From assembly GCA_964016885.1 (NCBI GenBank), contig OZ024748.1, positions 30,912,312 to 30,976,311 of the forward strand: 64,000 nt of DNA, in the 5' to 3' direction. Under the pieces are notes generated by a model that saw only the letters and a program-made list of their open reading frames with translations, had not been told where the DNA came from and searched no databases. This DNA is from Eledone cirrhosa (taxonomy: Eukaryota; Mollusca; Cephalopoda; Octopoda; Eledonidae). The position numbers and the translations under genes are program-made. Positions 39,646 to 50,900 of the stretch are shown one piece after another (the stretch's first letter is position 1; every line of letters begins with the position of its first letter).

Positions 39646-41622
39646 GATGTAGACTTAAACCCCAAGTATAAGACTTGGACTTAGACTTAAACCCCAACCC
39701 CAAGCCTTAGACTTAAACTTAAACCCCAAACCCAAGCCTTAGACTTGAACCCGAACTGCAAGCTTTAGACTTAGACTTAAACCCCAACCCTTAGACTTAG
39801 ATATAATCTTAAACTTAGATTTAGACTTAAACCCCAACCCCAAACTTTAGACTTAGAAGTAAAACCCAACTCCAGGCCTTAGATTTAAACCCAAACCACA
39901 AGCCTTAGACTTAAACCCCAACCCCAAGCCTTAGATTATACTTAAACCACAAGCCTTAGACTTAGAATTTAAACGCCAATCCCGATCCTGAGACTTTAAC
40001 TTAAGCCCTAACCCCAAGCCTTAGACTTAAATCCTAAACCAACCCTTATACTTAGACTTAAACCACAAACTAAGCCTCAGAATTAGACTTAAACCCCAAC
40101 CACAAGATTTAGACTTAGATTTAAACCCGAACGCCAATTCTTAATCTTAGACGTAAACCAAAATCCAAGCCTTAGATTTACACTTACACCCTAAACCCAA
40201 GCTTTCCATTTAGAATTAAACACTACCCCAAGCCTTAGACTTAGACATAAAGCCCAACCCCAAGCCTTAGATTTAGACTTAAACCCCAAACCCAAGCCTT
40301 AGACTTAGACTTAAACCAAAACCTAAAGCCCCAGACTTTGACTTAAACCCCAAGACAGAGACATAGATTTAAACCCCAACCTCAAGCCTTTTACTAAGAC
40401 TTAAACCCCAACACCAAGCTTCAGAATTAGACGTAATACCCAACTACAAGCCTTAGAATTAAACCATAAAGACAAGCCTTAGACTTAAACGCAAACGCCA
40501 AGGCTTACACTTAGACTTAAACCACAACCCCTAGCCTTAGACGTAAACTTAAACGCCAACCCCTAAATTTAGACTTTGACTTAAACCCTAACCCCAAGCC
40601 TTAGACTTGAACCCCAACACCAAGCCTTAGACTTAGACTTAAACGCCAACTATAAGCCTTAGACATAGACTTGAACCCCAACTCCTAGTCTTAGACTTAA
40701 ACTTAAATCCCTATCCCAAGTCTTAGACTTAGACTTAAACACCAAACCCAAGCCTTAGAATTAGACTTAAACCCCAACCCCAAGCATTAGACTTAGGCTT
40801 AAACACAAACCGCCTAGCCTTACATTTAGATTTAAACCCCAAACCAAAGCCTTAGACATAGACTTAATTCCCAACCCCAACACTTAGACTTAAAGACCAA
40901 CTCCAAGCCTTAGACGTAGATTTAAACCACTAGCCAAAGCCTTAGACTTAAACCCCAACCCAAGCTTTAGGCTTAGTCGTAAACCCCAACCCCAAGCCTT
41001 AGACTTAAACCTCAACCCAAAGTCTGAGACTTAGACTTAACCCCATACCCAAAGCCTTAGACTTATACGTAAACCACAACTATAAGCGTTAGACGTAAAG
41101 CCTAAACCAAACCCCAAACCTTAGACTTAGACTTAAACCCCAACCCAAAGTCTTAGTCTTAGACTTAAACCACAACCCCAAGCCTCAGACTTAGACTTAA
41201 CAGCAATCCTTAGACTTACACTAAACCCCAAACCATAGCCTTAGACGTAAACGTAAACTTAGACTTAGACTTAAACCCCAACTTCAAGCCTTCGACTTAG
41301 ACTTGAACCCCAACTGCAAGCTTTAGACGTAGACTTAAACCCCAACCCCAAAGGTTTGACTTAGATTTGAACCCCAACTCCTAGCCTTAGACTTAGACTC
41401 AAACCCCAACCCCAAGCGTCAGACTTAGACTTAAACCCCAACCCTTAGACTTAGACTTAAACCCCAATCCCAAGCCTTAGACATAGACTTAAACCCCAAC
41501 CCCAAGTTAGACTTCGACATAAAACCCAACCACAAGCCTTAGACGTAGACTTAAACCCCAGCCCCAAGCCTTAGACTTAGACTTAAACCCCAAACACAGG
41601 CCTTAGACATAGACTTAAACCC
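39646..41622 (+). repeat. Mixed array before the junction
   Basis: Only satellite monomers are visible, without a clear higher-order period. Near 41,180-41,470 is a diverged copy of a HOR A cassette, with the same order as 7,990-8,260: CTAAACCCCAAACCATAG, TTGAACCCCAACTGCAAGC, GGTTTGACTTAGATTTGAAC, CCAACTCCTAGCC and AAGCGTCAGAC. Near 41,013 is a stretch resembling the head of HOR A (TTAACCCCATACCCAAAGCC). No gene is present. Confidence 0.75.
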
Positions 41623-41790
41623 CAACCCCAAAACATAGACTTAGACTTAAACCTCAACCACTAGCATTAGACTTAGACTTGAAGCCAACACCAAGCCTTA
41701 GACTTAAACCGTAACCCCAAGCCTTAGACTTAGACTTAAACCCAAAACCATAGCCATAGACATAGACTTAAATCCCAACACGAAGCCTTA
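41623..41790 (+). repeat. Diagnostic monomer block M, left-arm copy at the junction
   Basis: An ordered series of rare monomers runs up to the junction: CCCCAAAACATAGAC, AACCTCAACCACTAGC, AAGCCAACACCAAGCC, AAACCGTAACCCCAAGCC, CCAAAACCATAGCC and CCCAACACGAAGCC. Partial versions occur elsewhere in the left arm (near 21,215, 22,811, 35,366 and 38,330). The same series in reverse complement is found in the right arm at about 44,801-45,023, so the block predates the polarity switch. Confidence 0.8.
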
Positions 41791-41807
41791 GACTTAAGTT
41801 TAAGTCT
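41790..41807. other. Polarity-switch junction between the two arms
   Basis: The array reverses orientation within a few bases. AGACTTAA (41,790-41,797) is followed by the two bases GT and then by its exact complement TTAAGTCT (41,800-41,807). Upstream is an ordinary C-rich monomer and downstream an ordinary G-rich monomer, with no filler, target-site duplication or foreign DNA between them. The palindromic core ACTTAAGT could fold into a small hairpin. Sequence outside the first monomer on each side is not a close mirror image, so this is not a young perfect palindrome. It may be a real inversion or fold-back event, or a join made during assembly of two opposed arrays; the sequence alone cannot decide. 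Confidence 0.93.
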
Positions 41808-43342
41808 AGGTCTAAGGCTTGGGTTTGGAGTTTAAGTCTAAGCCTGAGGCTTGGGGTTCGGGTTTAAGTCTAAGTCCAAGTCTTGTGGTTGGGGTTTAAA
41901 TCTAAGGGTTAGGATTTAAATCTAAGGATGAGTGTTGGGGTTTAAGGCTAAGTCTAATGCTTGTGGTTGGAGTTTATGTCTAAGTCTAAGGCATGGGGTT
42001 AGGGTTTAGGTCTAAGTCTAAGGCTTGGGGTTAGGATGTGTGTATAAATCTAATGCTTGGCGTTAGGGTTTAAGTCTAAGTCTAAGGCTTTGGCTTGGAG
42101 TATAAGTCTAATTCTAAGGGTAAGGTTGGGGTTCGGGTTTAAGTCTAAGTGGTTAGGATTTAATTCTAAGGCTTGGAGTTGGGGTTTACGTCTAAGTCTA
42201 AAGCTGGGGGTTGGGGTTTAAGTCTATGTCTAAGGCTTGGGGTTGGAGTTTAAGTCTAAGTCTAAGGCTTTGTGTTGGGGTTTAAGACTACGTCTAAGGC
42301 TTGAGGTTTGGGTTTAAGTCTAAGTCTTGGAGTTGGGGTTTAATTTTACGTCTAATGCTTGGGTTTGTGGTTTAAGTCTAAGTCTAAGGGTTGGTGTTAG
42401 GGTTTAAGTTTAAGGCTTGGATTTGGGGTTTAAGTCTAAGTCTAAGACTTTGAGGGGCGTTTATGTCTAAGTTTAAGGCTTGGGTTGGCGTTTAAGTCTA
42501 AGGTTTGGGGTTAGGGTTTAAGTCTAAGTCTAAGGCTTGGGATTGGGGCTTAAATCTAAGCCTCAGGCTTGGATTTCGGGTTTTAGTCTAATTTAAGGCT
42601 TCGTGTTCGGCTTTAAGTCTAAGTCTGAGGCTTGGGGTTGGTGTTTAAATCTAAGTCTAAGGCTTGGTGTTGGCGTTTAAGTCTAGGTGTAAGGCTTGTG
42701 GTTGTGGTTTAAGTCTATGTCTAAGGCTTGGTGTTGGGTTTAAGTCTAAGTCTAAGGCTTGGGGTTGGGGTTTAAGTCTAAGGCTTGGGGTTCGGGTTTA
42801 AGTCTAAGTCTAAGGCTCGGGATTGGAGCTTAAATCTAAGTCTCAGGTTTGGATTTCGGGTTTAAGTCTAATTTAAGGCTTCGTGTTCTGCTTTAACCTA
42901 AGTCTGAGTCTTGGGTTGGTGTTTAAATCTAAGTCTAAGGCTTGGGGTTGGGGTTTAATTCTAAGTCTAAGGCTTTGGTTTGAGGTTAGTGTCTACGTCT
43001 AAGGTTTGAGGTTGGGGTTTAAATCTAAGTCTAAGTCTTGGAGTTGGGGTTTAAGCTTACGTCTAAGATAAGGGGTTGGGGTGTAAGTCTAAATCTAAGG
43101 AATGGGGTTGGGGTTGAAGTCTAAGTCTAAGGCTTGGGTTTGGGGTTTAAGTCTAAGTCTAAGGCTTTGGGTTGGTGTTTACGTCTAAGTCTAAGGCTTG
43201 GGGTTAATGTTTAAGTCTCTGTCTAATGCTTGAGGTTGGGGTTGGGGTCTAAGTCTTTGGGTTGGTGTTTAATTCTAAGTCTCAGGATTGGGATTGGGGT
43301 TTAAAATCTAAGTCTAACCTTTGGGGTTGGCGTTTAAGTCTA

Positions 43343-43430
43343 AAGTTTGTAGTTGGGGTTCAAGTCTAAGTCTAATACTTGAGTTTGGGGTTTAAGTCTA
43401 AGTCTAATTTTAAGTTTACGTCTGAGGCTT
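43343..43430 (-). repeat. HOR A-type cassette in reverse orientation
   Basis: The series TTTGTAGTTGGGGTTCAAG, ACTTGAGTTTGGGG, CTAATTTTAAGTTTACG on the given strand is the reverse complement of the HOR A series near 8,045-8,145 (GTAAACTTAAAATTAG, AAACTCAAG, TTGAACCCCAACTACAAGC). It shows that the monomers amplified in HOR A of the left arm also exist, unamplified, in the right arm. Confidence 0.75.
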
Positions 43431-44411
43431 GGGGTTGGGGTTTAAGTCTAAGTCTAAGGCTTTGGGTTGGGATTAAAGTCTAAGTCTAAGGCTTGGGGTA
43501 AGGGTTTAAGTCTAAGTTTAGTGGTTGGGGTTTAAGTTTACGGATAAGGCTAGGGGTTGGGGTTTAGTCTAAGTGTAAGGCTAGGAGTTGCTGTTTAAGT
43601 CAAAGTCTAAGGCTTGGGGTTGTGGATTATGTCTAAGGCTTGTGGCTATGGTTTAATTCTGAGGCTTGGAGTTGGGGTTTAAATCTAAGTCTAATGCTAG
43701 TGGTTGGGGTTTAAGTTTAAGTCTAAGGCTTGGGGTTGGTGTTCAAGTCTAAGACTAAGGCTTTGGGTTGGCGTTTAAGTTTAAGTCTAGGGCCTGGTGT
43801 TGGGGTTTAAGTCTAAGTCTAAGGCTTGGTGTTTGGGATTATGTCTATGACTAAAGCTTTGGGTTGGGGTTTAATTCTAAGTCTAAGGCTTGGGGTTGGT
43901 GTTCAAGTCTAAGTCTAAGGCTTTGGGCTGGCGTTCAAGTCTAAGTCTAAGGCTTTGTGTTGGGGTTTAAGTCTACGTCTGAGGCTTGAGGTTGGGGTTT
44001 AAATCTATGTCTATGGCTTGGGGTTTAAATATAAGTCTAAGGCTTAAGGTTGGGTTTTAAGTCTAAGTCTAAGGCTTGTGGTTGTATTTTATGTCGAAGT
44101 CTAAACTTGGGGTTGGTGTATAAGTCTAAGTCTAAGGCTTTGGGTTGGGGTTTAAGTCTAAGTCTAAGGCTTTGGGTTGGGGTTTAAGTTTACGGGTTGG
44201 GCTAATGCTTGGGGTTGGGGTTAGGTTGTAAGTCTAAGGCTTGTTATTAGGGTTTTATTCTAAGGCTTGGGGTTGTGGTTTAAGTCTAAGTCTAAGGCTT
44301 GGGCTTGGGGTTTAATTCTAAGTCTAAGCCTTTGGGTTGGCGTTTATGTCTACGTCTAAGGTTTGGGGGTTGGGGTTTAAGTCTAAGTCTAAGGCTTATA
44401 ATTCGGGTTTA

Positions 44412-44448
44412 AAACCCTAACCCCAAGTCGTAGACTTGGGTTAGGGTT
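44412..44448. repeat. Back-flipped hairpin, copy 1
   Basis: Within the G-rich arm one partial monomer is in C-rich orientation: AAACCCTAACCCCAAGTC, a three-base loop GTA, then GACTTGGGTTAGGGTTT. The arms are complementary apart from one unpaired C. Just upstream GGGTTT-A-AAACCC forms a second, overlapping palindrome, so polarity switches twice within about 45 bp. The loop here reads GTA; the later copies read TAC. Confidence 0.88.
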
Positions 44449-44800
44449 TAAGTCTAAGGCTTGGTCTTAGGGCTTAACTCTAAGTTTAAGTTTAGGGGTT
44501 GGGGTTAAGTTTACGTCTAAGGCTTGGAGTTGAGGTTTAATTTTACGTCTAAGGCTTGGGTTTGTGTTTAAGTCTAAGTCTAAGGGTTGGTGTTAGGGTT
44601 TAAGTCTAAGGCTTGGATTTAGGGTTTAAGTCTAAGTCTAAGACTTTGGGGGAGCGGCGTTTATGTCTAAGTTTAAGGCTTGGGGCTGTGGTTTAAGTCT
44701 AAGGCTTGGGGTTAGGTTTAAGTCTAAGTCTAAAGCTTGGGATTGGGGCTTAAATCTAAGTCTCAGGCTTGGATTTCGGGTTTTAGTCTAATTTTAGGGT

Positions 44801-45023
44801 TTCGTGTTCGGCTTTAAGTCTATGTCTAAAGCTTGTTGTTGGGACTTAAGACTATGTCTAAGGTTTTGGTTTTGGGTTTAAGTCTAAGTCTAAGGCTTGG
44901 TGTTGGAGTTTAAGTCTAAGGCTTGGGGTTACAGTTTAAGTCTAAGCCTTGGTGTTGGTTTTAAGTCTAAATCTAATGCTAGTGGTTGAGGTTTAAATCT
45001 AAGTCTATGTTTTGGAATTGGGG
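44801..45023 (-). repeat. Diagnostic monomer block M, right-arm copy
   Basis: Read on the given strand the order is TTCGTGTTCGG, GGTTTTGGTTTTGGG, GGGGTTACAG, TTGGTGTTGGTTTTAAG, GCTAGTGGTTGAGG and TCTATGTTTTGGAATTGGGG. This is the reverse complement of the left block at 41,623-41,790, with one or two extra monomers. Further right-arm copies lie near 47.70-47.93, 56.36-56.60 and 57.60-57.83 kb, with shorter versions near 59.34-59.46 and 60.53-60.60 kb. Confidence 0.78.
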
Positions 45024-46543
45024 TTTCAGTGTATGTCTAAGACTTGGGGTTGGAGTTTAAGTCTAAGTCTAAGGCTTAGGGTTGGGGTTTAAATCTATAT
45101 CTAAGAGTTGGGGTTGGGGTTTAAGTCTAAGTCTAAGCCTTGGGGTTGGGTTTTAAGTCTAAGTTTAAGGGTTGGGGTTAGAGTTTAAGTCTAAGGCCTG
45201 GAGTTGGGCTTTAAGTCTAAGTCTAAGGCTTGGGGTTGGGGTTTAAGGCTAAGTCTAAGGCTTGGTGTTAGGGTTTAAGTTTAAGTCTAAAACTTCGGTT
45301 TGGTGTTTAAGTCTTATTCTAAGGCTTTGGGTAGAGGTTATAGACTATGACTAAGTCATATGGTTGGGCTTCAAGTCTAACTCTGAGGCTTGGGCGTGGG
45401 GTGTAAGTCTAAGTCTAAGGCTTGTGGTTGGGGTTTAAATCTATGTCTATGACTTGGGATTTAAATCTAAGTCTAAGGCTTAAGGTTGGGATTTATATCG
45501 AAGTCTAAACATGGGGTTGGGGTTTATGTCTATGTCTAAGGCTTGGGATTGGTCTTTAAGTTTAAGTCTAAGGGTTGGGGTTGGGGTTTAAGTTTACGTC
45601 TAAGGCTAGGGGTTGTGGTTTAAATCTAAGTCTAAAGCTTGTGTTTATGGTTTAATGCTAAGACTTGTAGTTGGGGTTACGCCTAAATCTAAAGCTTAGG
45701 TTTGGGGTTTAAGTCTAAATCTATGGCTTGAGGGTGGTGTTTAAATCTATGTCTATGTCTTGGGGTTTAAGTCTAAGTCTGAGGCTTAAGGTTTGGGTTT
45801 AAGTCTAAGTCTAAGGCTTGGTGTTGGGTTTTGGGGTATGGATTTAAGTCAAATTCTAAGGCTTGGGTTTGGGGTTTAAGTCTAAATCTAAGATTTGGGG
45901 TTGGGGTTTATGTGTAAGTCTAAGGCTTGGGGTTGGGGTTTAAGTTTAAGTCTGAGGCCTGGTTTTGGGGTTTAAGTCTAAGTCTAAGGCTTGGTGTTTG
46001 GGATTATGTCTATGACTAAAGCTTTGGGTTGGGGTTTAATTCTAAGTCTAAGGCTTTGGGTTGGCGTTCAAGTCTAAGTCTAAGGCTTTGTGTTGGGGTT
46101 TAAGTCTACGTCTAAGGCTTGAGGTTGGGGTTTAAATCTATGTCTATGGCTTGGGGTTTAAATATAAGTCTAAGGCTTAAGGTTTGGTTTTAAGTCTAAG
46201 TCTAAGGCTTGTGGTTGTATTTTATGTCGAAGTCTAAACTTGGGGTTGGTGTATAAGTCTAAGTCTAAGGCTTTGGGTTGCGGTTTAAGTGTAAGTCTAA
46301 GGCTTTGGGTTGGGGTTTAAGTTTACGGGTTGGGCTAATGCTTGGGGTTGGGGTTAGGTTGTAAGTCTAAGGCTTGTTATTAGGGTTTTATTCTAAGGCT
46401 TGGGGTTGTGGTTTAAGTCTAAGTCTAAGGCTTGGGCTTGGGGTTTAATTCTAAGTCTAAGCCTTTGGGTTGGCGTTTATGTCTACGTCTAAGGCTTGGG
46501 GTTGGGGTTTAAGTCTAAGTCTAAGGCTTATAATTCGGGTTTA

Positions 46544-46581
46544 AAACCCTAACCCCAAGTCTACGACTTGGGTTAGGGTTT
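46544..46581. repeat. Back-flipped hairpin, copy 2
   Basis: Same structure as the copy at 44,412, with loop TAC. It is preceded by the same TTATAATTCGGG monomer and lies in the second copy of the 2.1-kb duplicated segment. Confidence 0.88.
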
Positions 46582-47975
46582 AAGTCTAAGGCTTGGTCTT
46601 AGGGTTTAACTCTAAGTTTAAGTTTAGGGGTTGGGGTTAAGTTTACGGCTAAGGCTAGGGGTTGTGGTTTAAATCTTAGTCTAAGGCTTGTGTTTATGGT
46701 TTAATGCTAAGGCTTGTAGTTGGGGATTACGCCTAAATCTAAAACTTAGGGTTGGGGTTTAAGTCTAAATCTATTGCTTGAGGGTGTTTGTTAAATCTAT
46801 GTCTATGTCTTGGGGTTTAAGTCTAAGTCTGAGGCTTATGTCTTGGATTTAAGTCTAAGTCTAAAGCTTGGTTTTGGGGTTTGGGGTATGGATTTAAGTC
46901 AAATTCTAAGGCTTGGGGTTGGGGTTTAAGTCTAAATTTAAGGCTTGGGGTTGGGTTTATGTGTAATTCTAAGGCTTGGGGTTGGGGTTTAAGTCTAGCA
47001 CTAAGGCTTGGCTTTGGGGTTTAAGTCTAAGTCTGAGGCTTGGGGTTCGGGTTTAATTCTAAGTCTAAGTTTTGTGCTTGGGGTTTAAATATAAGGGTTA
47101 GGATTTAAATCTAAAGATGAGTGTTGGGGTGTAAGACTAAGTCTAATGCTTGTTGTTGGGGTTTAAGTCTAGGTCTAAGGCTTGGGCTTGGGGTATAAGT
47201 CTAATTCTAAGGATAAGGTTGGGGTTCGGGTTTAAGTCTAAGTGTTGTGGTTAGGATTTAATTCTAAGGCTTGGAGTTGGGGTTTACGTCTAAGTCTAAA
47301 GCTTGGGGTTAGGGTTTATGTCTATGTCTAAGGCTTGGGGTTGGAGTTTAAGTCTAAGTCTAAGGCTTTGGGTTGGGGTTTAAGACTATGTCTCAGGCTT
47401 GATGTTGGGGTTTAAGTCTAAGTCTTGGAGTTGAGGTTTAATTTTACGTCTAAGGCTTGGGTTTGTGTTTAAGTCTAAGTCTAAGGGTTGGTGTTAGGGT
47501 TTAAGTCTAAGGCTTGGATTTAGGGTTTAAGTCTAAGTCTAAGACTTTGGGGGAGCGGCGTTTATGTCTAAGTTTAAGGCTTGGGGCTGTGGTTTAAGTC
47601 TAAGGCTTGGGGTTAGGTTTAAGTCTAAGTCTAAAGCTTGGGATTGGGGCTTAAATCTAAGTCTCAGGCTTGGATTTCGGGTTTTAGTCTAATTTTAGGG
47701 TTTCGTGTTCGGCTTTAAGTCTATGTCTAAAGCTTGTTGTTGGGACTTAAGACTATGTCTAAGGTTTTGGTTTTGGGTTTAAGTCTAAGTCTAAGGCTTG
47801 GTGTTGGAGTTTAAGTCTAAGGCTTGGGGTTACAGTTTAAGTCTAAGCCTTGGTGTTGGTTTTAAGTCTAAATCTAATGCTAGTGGTTGAGGTTTAAATC
47901 TAAGTCTATGTTTTGGAATTGGGGTTTCAGTGTATGTCTAAGACTTGGGGTTGGAGTTTAAGTCTAAGTCTAAGG

Positions 47976-50900
47976 CTTAGGGTTGGGGTTTAAATCTATA
48001 TCTAAGAGTTGGGGTTGGGGTTTAAGTCTAAGTCTAAGCCTTGGGGTTGGGTTTTAAGTCTAAGTTTAAGGGTTGGGGTTAGAGTTTAAGTCTAAGGCCT
48101 GGAGTTGGGCTTTAAGTCTAAGTCTAAGGCTTGGGGTTGGGGTTTAAGGCTAAGTCTAAGGCTTGGTGTTAGGGTTTAAGTTTAAGTCTAAAACTTCGGT
48201 TTGGTGTTTATGTCTAATTCTAAGGCTTTGGGTAGAGGTTATAGACTATGACTAAGACATATGGTTGGGCTTCAAGTCTAACTCTGAGGCTTGGGCTTGG
48301 GGTGTAAGTCTAAGTCTAAGGCTTGTGGTTGGGGTTTAAATCTATGTCTATGACTTGGGATTTAAATCTAAGTCTAAGGCTTAAGGTTGGGATTTATATC
48401 GAAGTCTAAACATGGGGTTGGGGTTTATGTCTATGTCTAAGGCTTGGGATTGGGGTTTAAGTGTAAGTCTAAGGGTTGGGGTTGGGGTTTAAGTTTACGT
48501 CTAAGGCTAGGGGTTGTGGTTTAAATCTAAGTCTAAGGCTTGTGTTTATGGTTTAATGCTAAGGCTTGTAGTTGTGGTTACGCCTAAATCTAAAGCTTAG
48601 GGTTGGGGTTTAAGTCTAAATCTATGGCTTGAGGGTGGTGTTTAAATCTATGTCTATGTCTTGGGTTTAAGTCTAAGTCTGAGGCTTAAGGTTTGGGTTT
48701 AAGTCTAAGTCTAAGGCTTGGTGTTGGGTTTTGGGGTATGGATTTAAGTCAAATTCTAAGGCTTGGGTTTGGGGTTTAAGTCTAAATCTAAGATTTGGGG
48801 TTGGGGTTTGTGTGTAGGTCTAAGGCTTGGGGTTGGGGTTTAAGTTTAAGTCTGAGGCTTGGGGTTCGGGTTTAATTCTAAGTCTAAGTCTTGTGGTTGG
48901 CGTTTAAATCTAAGGGTTAGGATTTAAATCTAAGGATGAGTGTTGGGGTTTAAGGCTACATCTAATGCTTGTGGTTGGGGTTTATGTCTAAGTCTAAGGC
49001 ATGGGGTTAGGGTTTAAGTCTAAGTCTAAAGCTTGGGGTTAGGATGTGAGTATAAATCTAATGCTTGGCGTTAGGGTTTAAGTCTAGGTCTAAGGCTTGG
49101 GCTTGGGGTATAAGTCTAATTCTAAGGATAAGTTTGGGTTTCGGGTTTAAGTCTAAGTGTTGTGGTTAGGATTTAATTCTATTGGCTTGGAGTTGAGGTT
49201 TACGTCTAAGTCTAAAGCTTGGGGTTGGGGTTTATGTCTATGTCTAAGGCTTGGGATTGGTGTTTAAGTGTAAGTCTAAGGGTTGGGGTTGGGGTTTAAG
49301 TTTACGTCTAAGGCTAGGGGTTGTGGTTTAAATCTAAGTCTAAAGCTTGTGTTTATGGTTTAATGCTAAGGCTTGTAGTTGGGGTTACGCCTAAATCTAA
49401 AGCTTAGGTTTGGGGTTTAAGTCTAAATCTATGGCTTGAGGGTGGTGTTTAAATCTATGTCTATGTCTTGGGGTTTAAGTCTAAGTCTGAGGCTTAAGGT
49501 TTGGGTTTAAGTCTAAGTCTAAGGCTTGGTGTTGGGTTTTGGGGTATGGATTTAAGTCAAATTCTAAGGCTTGGGTTTGGGGTTTAAGTCTAAATCTAAG
49601 ATTTGGGGTTGGGATTTATGTGTAAGTCTAAGGCTTGGGGTTGGGGTTTAAGTTTAAGTCTGAGGCCTGGTGTTGGGGTTTAAGTCTATGACTAAAGCTT
49701 TGGGTTGGGGTTTAATTCTAAGTCTAAGGCTTTGGGTTGGCGTTCAAGTCTAAGTCTAAGGCTTTGTGTTGGGGTTTAAGTCTACGTCTAAGGCTTGAGT
49801 TTGGGGTTTAAATCTATGTCTATGGCTTGGGGTTTAAATATAAGTCTAAGGCTTAAGGTTGGGTTTTAAGTCTAAGTCTAAGGCTTGTGGTTGTATTTTA
49901 TGTCGAAGTCTAAACTTGGGGTTGGTGTATAAGTCTAAGTCTAAGGCTTTGGGTTGCGGTTTAAGTGTAAGTCTAAGGCTTTGGGTTGGGGTTTAAGTTT
50001 ACGGGTTGGGCTAATGCTTGGGGTTGGGGTTAGGTTGTAAGTCTTAGGCTTGTTATTAGGGTTTTATTCTAAGGCTTGGGGTTGTGGTTTAAGTCTAAGT
50101 CTAAGGCTTGGGCTTGGGGTTTAATTCTAAGTCTAAGCCTTTGGGTTGGCGTTTATGTCTACGTCTAAGGCTTGGGGTTGGGGTTTAAGTCTAAGTCTAA
50201 GGCTTATAATTCGGGTTTAAAACCCTAACCCCAAGTCTACGACTTGGGTTAGGGTTTAAGTCCAAGGCTTGGTCTTAGGGTTTAACTCTAAGTTTAAGTT
50301 TAGGGGTTGGGGTTAAGTTTACGGCTAAGGCTAGGGGTTGTGGTTTAAATCTTAGTCTAAGGCTTGTGTTTATGGTTTAATGCTAAGGCTTGTAGTTGGG
50401 GATTACGCCTAAATCTAAAACTTAGGGTTGGGGTTTAAGTCTAAATCTATTGCTTGAGGGTGTTTGTTAAATCTATGTCTATGTCTTGGGGTTTAAGTCT
50501 AAGTGTGAGGCTTATGTCTTGGGTTTAAGTCTAAGTCTAAGACTTGGTTTTGGGGTTTGGGGTATGGAGTTAAGTCAAATTCTAAGGCTTGGGGTTCGGG
50601 TTTAAGTCTAAATTTAAGGCTTGGGGTTGGGTTTATGTGTAATTCTAAGGCTTGGGGTTGGGGTTTATGTCTAGGACTAAGGCTTGGCTTTGGGGTTTAA
50701 GTCTAAGTCTGAGGCTTGGGGTTCGGGTTTAATTCTAAGTCTAAGTTTTGTGCTTGGGGTTTAAATATAAGGGTTAGGATTTAAATCTAAAGATGAGTGT
50801 TGGGGTGTAAGACTAAGTCTAATGCTTGTGGTTGGGGTTTAAGTCTAGGTCTAAGGCTTGGGCTTGGGGTATAAGTCTAATTCTAAGGATAAGGTTGGGG

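Larger units (their letters stand above)
1..41797 (+). repeat. Left arm of 32-bp satellite array, C-rich polarity
   Basis: A continuous tandem array fills this arm. The commonest unit is 32 bp: two TTAGAC hexamers, TTAAAC, CCCAAC, CCCAAG and a closing CC. Units of 26 bp (one TTAGAC missing) or 38 bp also occur. Typical substitutions turn TTAGAC into TTAGAT, TAGACA or TTAGAA, CCCC into CACC or CTCC, and AAGCCTTAG into AAGCATTAG or AAGCCTCAG. G is almost confined to the AGAC and AAG positions, so the strand is strongly asymmetric. I see no interruption by unique sequence anywhere. The 32-bp period is not a multiple of three and the reverse strand is full of TAA in TTTAAG and CTAAG, so long reading frames cannot persist. 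A satellite role in heterochromatin or near a chromosome end is inference from the composition only. Confidence 0.97.
43785..46650 (-). repeat. Duplicated segment, period about 2.13-2.17 kb
   Basis: ATTATGTCTATGACTAAAG is at 43,838 and 46,003 (2,165 bp apart). The hairpin element AAACCCTAACC is at 44,412 and 46,544 (2,132 bp apart). The change of 33 bp between the two landmarks corresponds to about one monomer lost in the second copy. Sequence between the copies (44.52-45.95 kb) belongs to a different duplicated block. Confidence 0.78.
41798..47975 (-). repeat. Right-arm mosaic of older duplications
   Basis: This part contains no exact long period, but most of it recurs further right. About 44,520-45,955 matches about 47,420-48,857 at an offset near 2,900 bp. 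About 43,785-44,520 matches about 45,950-46,650 at an offset of 2,165 falling to 2,132 bp. About 45,955-47,600 matches about 49,660-51,360 at an offset of 3,676-3,708 bp. The first 2 kb after the junction shares single monomer series with later HORs (GGATGAGTGTTGGGG near 41,926 and again near 48,935). Only satellite sequence is present. Confidence 0.82.
44520..48857 (-). repeat. Two copies of a 1.44-kb block, offset about 2.9 kb
   Basis: The block at 44,520-45,955 recurs at 47,420-48,857. GGAGCGGCG is at 44,651 and 47,552, and TTGGGGTATGG is at 45,831 and 48,731. Both copies contain block M and the GGTTATAGACTATGAC variant. The two ends of the block are used differently: the second copy runs into HOR D. 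Confidence 0.8.

Noticed and set aside
41790..41807. Terminal inverted repeats of a transposon at the polarity switch
   Set aside because: There is no element body, no target-site duplication and no transposase; the inverted repeat is just one monomer meeting its complement.
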